Notes under the pieces: generated by a model
Database searches by the model: none
What the model was told of the DNA's origin: nothing
Seen by the model: only the letters and a program-made list of their open reading frames with translations
Made by a program: the position numbers and the translations under genes
DNA from: Desulfobulbaceae bacterium
GTDB taxonomy: Bacteria; Desulfobacterota; Desulfobulbia; Desulfobulbales; Desulfocapsaceae
Assembly: GCA_026988015.1 (NCBI GenBank)
Contig: JALSMA010000068.1
Coordinates: forward strand, 1-37,621
Reading direction: 5' to 3'
DNA length: 37,621 nt
Part shown: in pieces, positions 1 through 9,074 of the stretch
How positions within the stretch are numbered: position 1 is the first letter of the stretch
How the letters are laid out: each line of letters begins with the position of its first letter

Positions 1-2
1 TC

Positions 3-143
3 ATCGCGATCATAAAAAAACGACTTGGAATTAAGGAAAATCTCTACACAATTCTACAGGTCTTGAGTATCACAGTATTAAAAAAAACTCCATTAGTTCA
101 GTATGTTACTGGATCAGCTTACAAAAAACGAGAAACCGCCTAA
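3..143 (+). CDS. IS4-family transposase, C-terminal fragment (cut by window edge)
   Basis: An open frame enters from the left edge and ends at the TAA at 141-143, giving 46 residues. The stretch KKRLGIKENLYTILQ, followed by a 'LKKTPLVQYVTG'-like end, resembles the C-terminus of DDE transposases of the IS4 group (the type with an N-terminal DUF4372), which typically end with 'KK.L....LY.ILQILS...F.KTP'. The catalytic DDE residues lie outside the window, so activity cannot be judged. About 30 bases past the stop, TTGGGACACTAGTG (175-188) includes the palindrome ACACTAGTGT and could be near the right end of the element; this is only a guess because the left end is not visible. The element sits directly upstream of tolB. 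Confidence 0.7.
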   Translation: MAIIKKRLGIKENLYTILQVLSITVLKKTPLVQYVTGSAYKKRETA

Positions 144-453
144 CGTTATCCAGTTGAAATTATTTGATTAAACGTTGGGACACTAGTGTTCACTCTTATC
201 ATTATTTTGAAAAAATCCAGACTGTATCACCAGCTACCACTCACGAGTTCAGGTTAAATTCAGTTTTTCATTTTTGAATGAATTCGTAAAAACTTAATAA
301 TCGAATGGCTGAAGTAAAAACACTTCATGTGCGAAGTTCACTTTTGTTTGATTTCATCGTGTACCGAGATATCATATATTGAACAACAAATGGAACTACC
401 AGGCAGGTGAATACTTTTTACGAAACCATCATTATCTAACCCTATTATCTGCC
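144..453. other. Gene-free spacer between transposase and tolB
   Basis: This AT-rich stretch of 310 bases has no convincing reading frame. It probably contains the right end of the insertion sequence and whatever promoter now drives tolB. A short inverted repeat, TGAAGT/ACTTCA, lies at 310-327. The string CTCACGAGTTCAGGTTAAA near 240-258 is a partial match to the dispersed palindrome described at 5232, 10381 and 12505. I see no tRNA and no clear -35/-10 pair. Confidence 0.5.
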
Positions 454-1743
454 ATGAAATTACGCTTTTTCACTGCCTTTCTTGTACTGTTATTATCCAT
501 CAGCAGCACAACTGCTCAGGCTAATAAAATTGCCTACATCGACATCACTTCTGCCAACGCCAGAAAGATAAACATTGCTGTTCCCTGGTTTGTGAACAGT
601 GACCAGCCAGGACGTCTCCAGAATCTTGGCCGCGATCTTGCCGACACCCTTGCCGGGTCCTTGGTTTTCCATGGGATATTTAATCTTATTCCCGGTGAAC
701 GTTACGGAAACAGACAGGACACAAATTGGAAATCAACTGGAGCCGATTTTGTTGTTCTTGGCACTTACACACTTTCGGCCAAAGGGATGACCATAGAAAT
801 CCGCCTCCTTGATGTCGCAGGCGGTGATATGCTCATGGGAAAACGCTACAATGGCAAAAGAGATCACCAGCAAAGCATGCTATTTCGTTTTACCGACTCT
901 GTGGTTAAGGAAATGACAGGTGAATCTGGTATTTCATCCAGTAAAATTGCCTTTGTCTCTGACAGTAATGGCCACAAGGAAGCATACCTCACAGACATAC
1001 TTGGTCAGAAGGTTCGCCAAATAACCCGACATAAAAATCTTGTCGTATCGCCTCGCTTCCTGCCGGGTGGCAGGTATATGACCTACACGTCCTACCATTC
1101 AGGTAATTCAAATCTCTATATCACTGACCTGAAACAGAGCAGAACCACACGTCCCCTATCCAGAAGAAGCGGAATGAATCTCGCCCCGGCATGGTCGCCT
1201 GATGGCAAAAGGATGATTCTCACTTTGAGTAAAGATGGTAATCCAGACCTTTTTCTTCTCGACAGAAAGGGGAAGATCATTAAACAGCTCACTAGGAGAT
1301 CGGGGATCAATGTCTCCCCTACCTGGTCCCCTGACGGAAAACAGGTCGCCTTTGTATCAGATCGCAGTGGCCGACCACAGATATACCTTATGACCCTGGG
1401 AAATGGCAAGATGCAGCGTCTCACTTTTAAAGGGCGTGAAAATGCAGAACCTGACTGGTCTCCGAAGGGAGATCTTATAACCTATTCCAGTCTTGTAGAT
1501 GGCTCCTATCAGATTTTCACCATCGCAACCGTACCAGGTTCCAGCCCCAGGCAGATTACCAACGGGCCAGGACAACATGAATCACCTACCTGGTCACCTG
1601 ACGGAAAACAGATTCTCTTTTCACTTCGTAAAGGTCAAAATCAGAAAATTTATGCTGTATTGAAAAACGGCACCCATATGCGGAAGCTTTTTAACATCAA
1701 TGGTAATCAAACCTACCCGCGTTGGACAAGAAGCCAAGACTAA
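454..1743 (+). CDS. tolB: Tol-Pal system beta-propeller protein TolB
   Basis: Periplasmic component of the Tol-Pal envelope complex, which links the inner membrane, peptidoglycan and outer membrane during division. The product is 429 residues, the usual TolB length. I chose the ATG at 454 because it begins a clean signal peptide (MKLRFF..., cleaved after AQA, about residue 24); the frame is open upstream to 379, but those codons encode no sensible leader. The N-terminal domain (about 25-150) precedes a six-bladed propeller with repeated WSPDGK-type blades (for example APAWSPDGK, SPTWSPDGK, PDWSPKGD). The next gene is cpoB-like, 28 bases on. Neither tolQRA upstream nor pal downstream is present here, which is unusual for this operon. 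No good Shine-Dalgarno is visible. Confidence 0.95.
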   Translation: MKLRFFTAFLVLLLSISSTTAQANKIAYIDITSANARKINIAVPWFVNSDQPGRLQNLGRDLADTLAGSLVFHGIFNLIPGERYGNRQDTNWKSTGADFVVLGTYTLSAKGMTIEIRLLDVAGGDMLMGKRYNGKRDHQQSMLFRFTDSVVKEMTGESGISSSKIAFVSDSNGHKEAYLTDILGQKVRQITRHKNLVVSPRFLPGGRYMTYTSYHSGNSNLYITDLKQSRTTRPLSRRSGMNLAPAWSPDGKRMILTLSKDGNPDLFLLDRKGKIIKQLTRRSGINVSPTWSPDGKQVAFVSDRSGRPQIYLMTLGNGKMQRLTFKGRENAEPDWSPKGDLITYSSLVDGSYQIFTIATVPGSSPRQITNGPGQHESPTWSPDGKQILFSLRKGQNQKIYAVLKNGTHMRKLFNINGNQTYPRWTRSQD

Positions 1744-1771
1744 CTCTACAATTTTATATACAGGCAACGTC

Positions 1772-2797
1772 ATGAAAAAGAAATATATCACCGCTTTCCT
1801 TGTACTTAGTTTCTTACTACTCCTCAGTAGCTGCGCATCCCAGCAGGATGTCCAGGCTTTGAATTATCATGTTCGGTCCATCAATAAAAAACTTGATGAT
1901 ATGAAAGTCAACACAGTTGATCAGATGCAGCAGAGACAGGCGATGTCCTCAGGACAACTTGATCAACTGCAAGTCGACATCCTGAAACTCAAAAGTAAAC
2001 TTGAAGAGAACAACCATAAAAACAGGATGCTTGAAGAGCAGAACAAAGAATTACAGTTGGCCGTTGAGCGTCTTGCCTCCCAACTTGAAGGTAAGCTCAA
2101 CCTCAAGCTTTCCGAACTTGACTCCAAGATTGCCAGTCAAAAAGAGACATTAACTGCACTTCAGCTGGCACGAATTCAGGATGCCGAACGACGTTCAAGG
2201 GCCGCAAAACTCGCAGCTGATGCCGCCATGCAAAAAGCACAACAGGCAGCTCTTGCAAGAAACAGCGGCGCTAAGTCAATCGTTCATATCAAGGCTATTT
2301 CCAAAAAGGTACTTTTCCAACAAGGCACAAGGTCTAACATAAAGGTAAACCCCATAGCAACAACACCCAAAAGTTCAGATTCAACGAAACCCTCGAGAAG
2401 TACTCCACCTGCGCAAACGGCAGTCGTTGAGCAGGTAGATAATTATGCAAGTGGCATGCAAAGCTACCGTGATGCCGATTATAGAAAGGCCTATAAATAT
2501 TTCCAAAAAAGTATTTCTGACAAAGGATCAAGGAGCAGTGTGATCACCTCTAGGTATATGATGGGTGAATCGCTCTTTAAACTCGGACAATATGATCAGG
2601 CTATCATTGAATACCAGCAGATAATTTCCAATTTCCCCGGTAATCCTCAGGCTGCTAAAGCTCTTTTACGCCAGGGGGAGGCATTTGAGCAGCTATCTGA
2701 TAAAGAAACAGCAAAGATAATTTACAAAAAGCTCATTGCCTCTTATGGCTCATCACCTGAAGCTGCAACGGCAAAGAAAAAGATTTCCTCCCTGTAA
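1772..2797 (+). CDS. cpoB: CpoB/YbgF-like Tol-associated TPR lipoprotein
   Basis: 341 residues from the ATG at 1772. The leader MKKKYITAFLVLSFLLLL ends in a lipobox (L-S-S-C), so this is probably a lipoprotein, whereas E. coli CpoB is a soluble periplasmic protein. Residues about 25-150 form a long coiled coil rich in Q, E, K and L. A Ser/Thr/Pro linker follows, and the C-terminal ~120 residues carry three TPRs of the YbgF type (Y..G...Y....Y..A...F......, GES.FKLG.Y..AI..Y...I..FP, then a final YKKLIASYGSSPEA repeat). In the family it coordinates peptidoglycan synthesis with outer-membrane constriction alongside TolA. It sits directly after tolB, which supports the call; pal, usually between them, is missing. 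A BamD/YfiO-like role is a less likely alternative. Confidence 0.85.
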   Translation: MKKKYITAFLVLSFLLLLSSCASQQDVQALNYHVRSINKKLDDMKVNTVDQMQQRQAMSSGQLDQLQVDILKLKSKLEENNHKNRMLEEQNKELQLAVERLASQLEGKLNLKLSELDSKIASQKETLTALQLARIQDAERRSRAAKLAADAAMQKAQQAALARNSGAKSIVHIKAISKKVLFQQGTRSNIKVNPIATTPKSSDSTKPSRSTPPAQTAVVEQVDNYASGMQSYRDADYRKAYKYFQKSISDKGSRSSVITSRYMMGESLFKLGQYDQAIIEYQQIISNFPGNPQAAKALLRQGEAFEQLSDKETAKIIYKKLIASYGSSPEAATAKKKISSL

Positions 2798-2828
2798 TTG
2801 GGTATGACTACTTCCGGCCAAACACCCA

Positions 2829-3557
2829 ATGGATAAAATTCGCCTGGACGAGTTACTGATATTGAAAGGACTTGCTGAGAATCTGCAACAGGCTCAGGGA
2901 TTCATAGGTGCGGGCCATGTCACGGTGAATGAGACGCGTGCCGACAAGGCTGGTATGCTTTTCAGAGAGGATAACACCCCTGTCGTTAAAGAACGCTGCC
3001 CCTATGTTTCAAGGGGAGGGTACAAGTTAAAAGGGGGGCTTGACAGGTTCTCCATTCACCCAGAGGGGTTAACCTGTGTTGACATCGGGGCATCCAGTGG
3101 AGGTTTCACAGACTGCCTGCTGCAGTACGGTGCCAGAAAAGTGTACGCAGTTGATGTTGCCTACGGAATGCTGGACTGGAAGTTACGCCAGGATGAGAGG
3201 GTGGTGGTCATAGAACGATTTAATGCCAGAAAAATCAGCCGGGAACAGATCCCAGAGAAAATTGACCTGGCTGTTATCGATGCTGCATTTATCTCCCTAA
3301 CAAAACTTATTCCACCACTCATTCCCCTTTTCAGTGACAACCTGGCAATTATCTGTCTGATAAAACCACAGTTTGAACTTCCCCGCCATCTGATCCCCAA
3401 AGGCGGTGTCGTTCATGAACCGTTACACCACCAGCAGGCCATAGACAAGATATGTTCCTTTATTAAAGACATAGGCCTCAATGTCCAGGCAATGGAGCCG
3501 AGCCCCATACTTGGCCCCAAAGGCAACAGGGAGTTCCTGCTTTTCATAAACAACTGA
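2829..3557 (+). CDS. tlyA: TlyA family rRNA 2'-O-methyltransferase (hemolysin A-type)
   Basis: 242 residues, the normal size of TlyA. Residues 1-60 are an S4 RNA-binding domain (RLDELLILKGLA..., VTVNE..). The rest is an FtsJ/RrmJ-type SAM methyltransferase: GGYKLKGGLDRF leads into motif I, VDIGASSGGFTDCLL, followed by YAVDVAYG and the late motif LIKPQFE. In mycobacteria, family members methylate 16S and 23S rRNA cytidines; the substrate here is inferred. The gene starts 31 bases after cpoB on the same strand and ends only 7 bases from the convergent pepA gene. No hairpin separates the two. The Shine-Dalgarno is weak. Confidence 0.9.
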   Translation: MDKIRLDELLILKGLAENLQQAQGFIGAGHVTVNETRADKAGMLFREDNTPVVKERCPYVSRGGYKLKGGLDRFSIHPEGLTCVDIGASSGGFTDCLLQYGARKVYAVDVAYGMLDWKLRQDERVVVIERFNARKISREQIPEKIDLAVIDAAFISLTKLIPPLIPLFSDNLAIICLIKPQFELPRHLIPKGGVVHEPLHHQQAIDKICSFIKDIGLNVQAMEPSPILGPKGNREFLLFINN

Positions 3558-3564
3558 TACTTTT

Positions 3565-5106
3565 TCAGGAAAACTTTTTCCAGTCTCTTACCAGCTCAAC
3601 AAGTGTCCTCACTGCAATACCAGAAGGACCTTTTGGTATATAACTCTTTTTTGTAAAATCCCAGGCAGTACCGGCAATATCAAGATGAACCCAGGGTGTA
3701 TTCCCAACAAATTTTTGAAGATACGCTGCTGCAGTAATGGTTCCGGCAGGACGCCCTCCTGTATTTTTGATATCTGCAACATCTGACTCTATCTGTTCAG
3801 TATATTCTTCATCCAGTGGCAGCTGCCAGAGAGGTTCACCACTTTTATCTCCAGCTCTAATAACACGATCAATAAGCCCCTGATTATTCCCGAGAATGCC
3901 TGTGCGATGATGCCCGAGTCCGAGGATCACTGCTCCTGTCAAGGTGGCGAGATCCACAACACAAGTTGGCTTATAACGTTTTATTCCATAGGCCAGACTA
4001 TCAGCAAGTATCAACCTACCTTCGGCATCGGTGTTGACTATTTCCGATGTAATACCACCATAATGTTTTATAATATCACCGGGTTTAAGTGCTGAGCTAC
4101 CTCCCATATTATCTGTTGCAGGGATTATGGCAATGACGTTTACATCCGGTTGTTCTGCACCGACAACGCTCATGGCAGAGAGGGCCGCGGCCCCACCACA
4201 CATATCATATTTCATATCCTGCATCCCAGCTGATGGTTTAAGACTCACCCCACCCGAATCAAAGGTGAGCCCTTTCCCTACAAAGAGAATGGTATCTGCC
4301 TTTTTCTTTGGTGCCTTATACTCAAGTATGACAAGTTTTGGCGGTTCAGAAGATCCCTGATTGACACCGAGTAGCCCTCCCATTTTAAGGCGTTTCATAC
4401 CACCCTTACCAAGAACCGTACAGGTCATTTTGTGCTTCCCGGCAAGTTCTCTTGCATACACGGCAAAACTGGTGGGAGTCCAGCCATTTCCAGGTTCATT
4501 GGCCATATCGCGAGCTTTGCAGGCGGCTCTGGCAGAATTCACAGCACGACTAATTCCCTTCTCAATTTTGCCATTATTTTCACTTCCTGAAGAAAAACCA
4601 ACGATTTCTTTTATTCCTTTAAAACTCCTTTTTTCCTTTTTACTGCTTTTACTCTTATATTTCTCAAAACGATAATCACCAAGCAATATTCCTTCCACAA
4701 GACTTTCAACACCATCCTCACCAACGCTAGACAATAGATTGTCCAGACAAATACCAAGGTGTGAGCTCTTTGTTTTTCTTGCCTCAGTGGCGATGAGACC
4801 ACCGGTTTTTCGTAAGAGTTCACGCGTTTTATTGTTATTTTTTTCCTCTACATTTCCGAGAGAAGCAATAAAAACCCGGCTGACATTAAGCTTTTTCTTT
4901 GCACTTCCTGATGGATAGAAAAGAAGAGTGTCCCCCTGTTTACCCTTGAAATCACCAATGGATATTGCATCGTCCAACTCCTGCTCAACAACATTTGGAC
5001 CTCTGATTATTTTTTCTTTGTTGTTTAAAAAAGGGGTATAAATGAGCAGATCACCATCAAACGTATCCGGTTTTTTTCTGCTCAAACGAATTGTTGTATC
5101 GGTCAC
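3565..5106 (-). CDS. pepA: Leucyl aminopeptidase (M17, PepA family)
   Basis: Cytosolic metallo-aminopeptidase of 513 residues. The C-terminal catalytic domain has the family metal and active-site segments: GKGLTFDSGGVSLKP, DMKYDM, and the signature NTDAEGRL at about 358-365, which supplies the Asp and Glu ligands. The N-terminal domain (1-170) is divergent, as is normal in the family. The start is a GTG at 5106, decided by a very good GGAGG seven bases upstream. Binuclear Zn/Mn catalysis and release of N-terminal Leu-type residues are family knowledge. It is a single gene convergent with tlyA and divergent from the CNNM gene. XerC/D recombination or carAB regulation, as in E. coli PepA, cannot be inferred from sequence. 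Confidence 0.95.
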   Translation of the reverse strand: MTDTTIRLSRKKPDTFDGDLLIYTPFLNNKEKIIRGPNVVEQELDDAISIGDFKGKQGDTLLFYPSGSAKKKLNVSRVFIASLGNVEEKNNNKTRELLRKTGGLIATEARKTKSSHLGICLDNLLSSVGEDGVESLVEGILLGDYRFEKYKSKSSKKEKRSFKGIKEIVGFSSGSENNGKIEKGISRAVNSARAACKARDMANEPGNGWTPTSFAVYARELAGKHKMTCTVLGKGGMKRLKMGGLLGVNQGSSEPPKLVILEYKAPKKKADTILFVGKGLTFDSGGVSLKPSAGMQDMKYDMCGGAAALSAMSVVGAEQPDVNVIAIIPATDNMGGSSALKPGDIIKHYGGITSEIVNTDAEGRLILADSLAYGIKRYKPTCVVDLATLTGAVILGLGHHRTGILGNNQGLIDRVIRAGDKSGEPLWQLPLDEEYTEQIESDVADIKNTGGRPAGTITAAAYLQKFVGNTPWVHLDIAGTAWDFTKKSYIPKGPSGIAVRTLVELVRDWKKFS

Positions 5107-5231
5107 TGAAAAGCCTCCAATAGTATTTAACCTGCATCTGTGGGTGTTCCGATGATGATGCAGCCTGGTTTTTTTAACATGGATGATTACGAGTTGTGTA
5201 CCTATCGTTCAATATGTTGTCAAAAAAACCG

Positions 5232-5259
5232 ATCACGAATCCGTTTGGATTCAGGTTTA
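5232..5259 (+). repeat. Dispersed intergenic palindrome, copy A
   Basis: The sequence contains GAATCC-GTTT-GGATTC, a perfect 6+6 hairpin, flanked by ATCAC and AGGTTTA. Related copies lie at 10381-10406 (same strand) and 12505-12535 (opposite strand). About 80 bases upstream (from 5148) the string TCCGATGATGATGCAGCC plus a T-run also resembles the sequence before the 10381 copy, so the repeat unit may be longer. All copies are between genes. Confidence 0.6.
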
Positions 5260-5356
5260 ATTAACTTACTATAGCGCCTCACAACTATTTGGCAAAGAAT
5301 TAAAAGACAAGTATAATAGGAAAAAAATCAGTCTTCTTCCAACATTGGAGTACCTT

Positions 5357-6400
5357 TTGACAAGTACACTTATTTTTTCCATTAGCCTGGCGATCGCCGT
5401 TTCCGCCTTCTGCTCAATCCTTGAAGCAGTTCTTTATTCCATCTCCTCAAGCCAGGTGGAAATGCTGAAAAAACAAGGGCACAATTCCGCCGCGCTTCTC
5501 CAGGAGTTACGTGATGATATCGATGAACCTATCACGGCAATCCTCACTCTAAATACCATCGCCCACACCATTGGTGCCGCGGTGGCCGGCGCTGCAGCAG
5601 CTGTTGTATTTGGTGAACAGAATCTTATTCTCTTTTCCATACTCTTTACTTTGGCGATCCTCCTCTTTTCAGAAATCCTACCTAAAACCATTGGAGTAAG
5701 TTACGCCGTCTTACTCGCACCCTACATAGCACGTCCACTTCACTGGATGGTTATTATTTTAAAGCCTATTGTCTGGCTGTGTCAATTAATGACTAGACTC
5801 ATCCCACAGCCTGAAAACAACGACTCTATTTCAGCAGAAGAGCTTCAAACTATTGCCGCACTGTCACGACAGTCAGGAGAAATTGGGGCCGATCAGGAGC
5901 GGGTAATTTTCAACATTCTTGAACTTGGAAGCAGAATAGTGCGTGATGTTATGACTCCTCGAACCGTCACTTTCACACTTGACGAAACATTGACTGTTGC
6001 TGAGGTTATGGAGAACAAAACGCCACTGTCAAGTCACAGTAGAGTTCCGGTATATTTGGGGGAAGCCGATAACGTCACCGGTATCATTATGCGTCGCGAT
6101 GTGCTGCTCGCTGCAGCAGAACAGCGATACAGCACCCAGCTTTCAACGCTTAAATCCCCTGTTCACTTTGTAGCGGAAACATCTCCGCTAAACCGTGTTC
6201 TAGTGGAATTTTTTGAAATGCATCAACATCTCTTTGTTGTGGTTGACGAATATGGTGCTGTTACCGGGGTAATATCAATGGAAGATGTGCTTGAGGAGAT
6301 TGTCGGCAGAGAAATAATGGATGAATCAGATAAAACAAAGGATATGCGTGAACTTGCCAGGAAGCTGAACAGAAGAATCCCCTCAATCAAAAACAAATAA
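5357..6400 (+). CDS. CNNM/HlyC-CorC family membrane protein, short form
   Basis: 347 residues from a TTG at 5357, chosen because GGAG lies six bases upstream; a TTG at 5345 is possible but lacks a ribosome-binding site. The N-terminal DUF21/CNNM transmembrane domain (about 1-150) has hydrophobic helices, including one with the typical LFSEILPKTIGVSYA motif. A CBS pair follows (about 180-310; RDVMTPRTVTFTL... and VVDEYGAVTGVISMEDVLEEIVG). CNNM/CorC proteins are linked to Mg2+ and Co2+ transport. The usual C-terminal CorC/HlyC domain is absent: the protein ends about 35 residues after the CBS pair in a basic tail. It lies next to mgtE, another CBS-containing Mg2+ transporter. It ends four bases before the convergent htrA stop. 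Confidence 0.85.
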   Translation: MTSTLIFSISLAIAVSAFCSILEAVLYSISSSQVEMLKKQGHNSAALLQELRDDIDEPITAILTLNTIAHTIGAAVAGAAAAVVFGEQNLILFSILFTLAILLFSEILPKTIGVSYAVLLAPYIARPLHWMVIILKPIVWLCQLMTRLIPQPENNDSISAEELQTIAALSRQSGEIGADQERVIFNILELGSRIVRDVMTPRTVTFTLDETLTVAEVMENKTPLSSHSRVPVYLGEADNVTGIIMRRDVLLAAAEQRYSTQLSTLKSPVHFVAETSPLNRVLVEFFEMHQHLFVVVDEYGAVTGVISMEDVLEEIVGREIMDESDKTKDMRELARKLNRRIPSIKNK

Positions 6401-6404
6401 CAGA

Positions 6405-7523
6405 TCAATCCGACAGGGCATCCAGACGTATTGTCAGCTTAGCAGGAATACCATCACGTAGGATTGCAACTTCAACCTGATCTCCCACCGCATATTTTTC
6501 CAACTCATTTCTGATGTCATCATAAGAGGTCACCTTATTCCCCTGAATGGCAGTGATGATATCGCCAATTACTATTTCGTTGCCATACTGGGTTGTCGGC
6601 CTGATCCCGGCCTTATGCGCCGGCCCCCCCTGCTCCACACCGAGTACCAGCACTCCTTCCCCCTCAATACCAAGTCGCCTTACAAGTCTTGCATCGGCAA
6701 GAGAGGCGCCGATACCAGGACGGATCAGCTTTCCACTTCTGATAAGTTGTGGTATTACCCTGTTTATTTCACTGACCGGTACAGCAAAACCAATCCCAGC
6801 ATAAGCACCTGAGGGAGAATAAATAGCTGTGTTTACACCGATAAGACGTCCAGCACTGTCAAGGAGCGGTCCACCTGAGTTGCCGGGATTAATTGCCGCA
6901 TCGGTCTGAATCATATTGCGGATGGTTCGCCCTGTTATAGCCTTAATTTCACGACCAAGTGCTGAAATAATTCCAGCGGTAATGGTCTGATCCAGACCAA
7001 AAGGGTTGCCAACAGCAAACACCTTTTGCCCTACCTGAAGGTCAATTGACTCACCCACCGGAATAGGTTTAAGAAGATGCGATGGAGCATTTATCTGTAA
7101 GACCGCAAGGTCTTTATCAGGTGCGGCACCGACCAGTACGGCCTTCCAGGTGGAATGATCAGCCATGGTAACCTCTATCCTGCTGGCATCATTGATCACA
7201 TGAAAATTGGTAACCACCCTGCCCTGGTTGTCCCAGACAAACCCGGTTCCTGTTCCCCGCGGTATTTCCACTGCATTCAGGGAAAACATATTCCTCCGAA
7301 TGGCAATGGTTGTAATATAGACAACAGAAGGTGAGATATTTTTGAATATTTCTATGGTATTTTTTTCATCTTCTGCAAGGTCCCCCCTTGCGGTAATGGC
7401 TCTCGGGGTCGCTGCTGGGTCAAATAATCTGTTTTCAAAGGGCCTGAAAAGCAGCCAAGTTCCCAGCAGGAATAAAATAAGGATGGCAAACGGCGAGACT
7501 CTGCCTGACGTTGATCTCAGCAT
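6405..7523 (-). CDS. DegS/HtrA-type S1C serine protease, membrane anchored
   Basis: 372 residues. One N-terminal transmembrane segment (about 10-27) anchors it, leaving the protease in the periplasm. The trypsin-like domain shows the full triad: His108 in TNFHVI, Asp138 in DKDLAVLQ and Ser216 in GNSGGPL. A single PDZ domain fills about 255-365 (EGEGVLVLGVEQGGPAHKAGI...GDIITAIQGNKV). One PDZ plus a membrane anchor is DegS-like rather than DegP-like, but no rseA/rpoE partner is visible. It starts 16 bases after the mgtE stop on the same strand, so the two are probably cotranscribed. No strong Shine-Dalgarno precedes the ATG, which would fit translational coupling to mgtE. Confidence 0.93.
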   Translation of the reverse strand: MLRSTSGRVSPFAILILFLLGTWLLFRPFENRLFDPAATPRAITARGDLAEDEKNTIEIFKNISPSVVYITTIAIRRNMFSLNAVEIPRGTGTGFVWDNQGRVVTNFHVINDASRIEVTMADHSTWKAVLVGAAPDKDLAVLQINAPSHLLKPIPVGESIDLQVGQKVFAVGNPFGLDQTITAGIISALGREIKAITGRTIRNMIQTDAAINPGNSGGPLLDSAGRLIGVNTAIYSPSGAYAGIGFAVPVSEINRVIPQLIRSGKLIRPGIGASLADARLVRRLGIEGEGVLVLGVEQGGPAHKAGIRPTTQYGNEIVIGDIITAIQGNKVTSYDDIRNELEKYAVGDQVEVAILRDGIPAKLTIRLDALSD

Positions 7524-7539
7524 GTTGTAGGTATGGCAA

Positions 7540-8976
7540 TCAGAGATTGAGGAGAAATTTAGCGATCATGAAATAGGCAAGAACGCCGAGAATATCAATG
7601 GCTGTGGTGACAAAGGGGCCTGTTGCAATGGCCGCATCAATATCAAAACGTTTTAGAATCAACGGGATGATGGTTCCTATGGTTGCAGCCATAGCCATGG
7701 AAAAGAAAATCGACAGACCTACCACCAACCCAAGGAGTTTTGGTTCTGCGTAACCAAAATAGGCAAGAACGCCTAAAAAACTGCCATACAGAACTCCTAG
7801 AATAATCCCGACCCGCATCTCTTTAAAAACGATTTTGTGAAAATCGTCCATGTTAATCCGACCAGTTGCTATACCACGGACAACAATGGTTGACGATTGA
7901 GTGGCGATATTTCCACCCATTCCCATGACAATAGGAATAAATGATGCCAGAGCAAGTACCTGGGTTAACTCTTTTTCAAATGCACCAATAATAAAAAGAG
8001 CCATAACCCCGCCAATCCAGGAGGCAAAGAGCCATGGTGCCCGTAGAACTGCATTTTCGGTTGTAGACTTAAGCAAGATCTCACGATCTTTACCAGCACC
8101 GGCCATCTGTAGAAAAGCCTCAGTGGCTTCCTCACGCATCACGTCAATGATATCATCAACTGTGACAATCCCAACCAGGCGATAACTGGCATCAACCACA
8201 GGAACAGCAAGAATGTTATACTGGGAAATTACATGAGCTACTTCTTCCTGATCCGTGTCTGTAGTTACGGAAAGAACATTCTCCCGCATGATATTCTTGA
8301 GTTGTCTGTGAGGGGGATTGGTGAGTAATTCACGCAGAGAAACAACACCGGCGAGTTTTCCGTCCCCAAAAGTTATATAGAGATAAAAGACCATCTCCTT
8401 TTCTTCACTGCGTTTCTGAACCTTGGCTATGGCCTCTCCAACAGTCAGTTCCTCATCAAGATACATGAAATCAGGCGACATGAGTCCACCTGCAGTTTCC
8501 GGATGATACTGAAGCAGCTCATCCACTTCTTCACGGTCAGCCTGTTCCATCTGGGCACGGATGGCAGCTCCAAATTCATCGGGCAATGCCTCTATAATGT
8601 CAGCAGCATCATCTGACGCCATTTCGCTGATAACGTCTGCCATAAACTGGGGTGTGAGGTTTTCAACAAGTGGTACCATGACAGACTCATCAAGTTCACT
8701 TAAGAACTCTCCAACCTGATCAGTCTGGGCGAGAATATTGAAAACCTCATTTCGTTCAAGCTCAGTAAGATGCCTGAACACCCATGCAGTGTCAGCCGGG
8801 TGAGTCTTACTAATCAACTTAAGGAGGTGCTCCGTTGCTCCGCGGCGGTTTAATCTGCGGATCATATCAAGCAGAAGTTTGCCTTCCGTACCTATAAGTT
8901 CTTTCTTTTCTCTAGATTGCATTGTCAGCACCAGTTTAACGACAGCTACATTTGCTCTGTTTAAGAAACCCCGCAA
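7540..8976 (-). CDS. mgtE: Magnesium transporter MgtE
   Basis: 478 residues with the MgtE domain order: N-terminal superhelical domain (about 30-150; LSELDESVMVPLVENL), CBS pair (about 150-280; AGGLMSPDFMYLDEE, GIVTVDDIIDVM) and a C-terminal region with five transmembrane helices (about 300-478). The GGNIATQSSTIVVRGIATG stretch is the pore-forming helix signature. In the family, the cytosolic domains close the channel when Mg2+ is high. I kept the TTG at 8976 because AGGAAG lies six bases upstream; the ATG at 8922 (MQSREKK...) would give 460 residues and is a fair alternative. It leads the htrA pair and lies near a CNNM gene, giving a small divalent-cation neighbourhood. Confidence 0.95.
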   Translation of the reverse strand: MRGFLNRANVAVVKLVLTMQSREKKELIGTEGKLLLDMIRRLNRRGATEHLLKLISKTHPADTAWVFRHLTELERNEVFNILAQTDQVGEFLSELDESVMVPLVENLTPQFMADVISEMASDDAADIIEALPDEFGAAIRAQMEQADREEVDELLQYHPETAGGLMSPDFMYLDEELTVGEAIAKVQKRSEEKEMVFYLYITFGDGKLAGVVSLRELLTNPPHRQLKNIMRENVLSVTTDTDQEEVAHVISQYNILAVPVVDASYRLVGIVTVDDIIDVMREEATEAFLQMAGAGKDREILLKSTTENAVLRAPWLFASWIGGVMALFIIGAFEKELTQVLALASFIPIVMGMGGNIATQSSTIVVRGIATGRINMDDFHKIVFKEMRVGIILGVLYGSFLGVLAYFGYAEPKLLGLVVGLSIFFSMAMAATIGTIIPLILKRFDIDAAIATGPFVTTAIDILGVLAYFMIAKFLLNL

Positions 8977-9074
8977 GCTTGACTTCCTAAGTGAATAACA
9001 CTACATGATACTACCAGTATGACGAATCCGTCAATTTGATTTAACCGTTTAGCTCAAAAATCCATATTTAATAC

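Noticed and set aside
1116-1578. Minus-strand frames opposite tolB
   Set aside because: They mirror the repeated WSPDGK blades of the propeller and carry no signal of their own.
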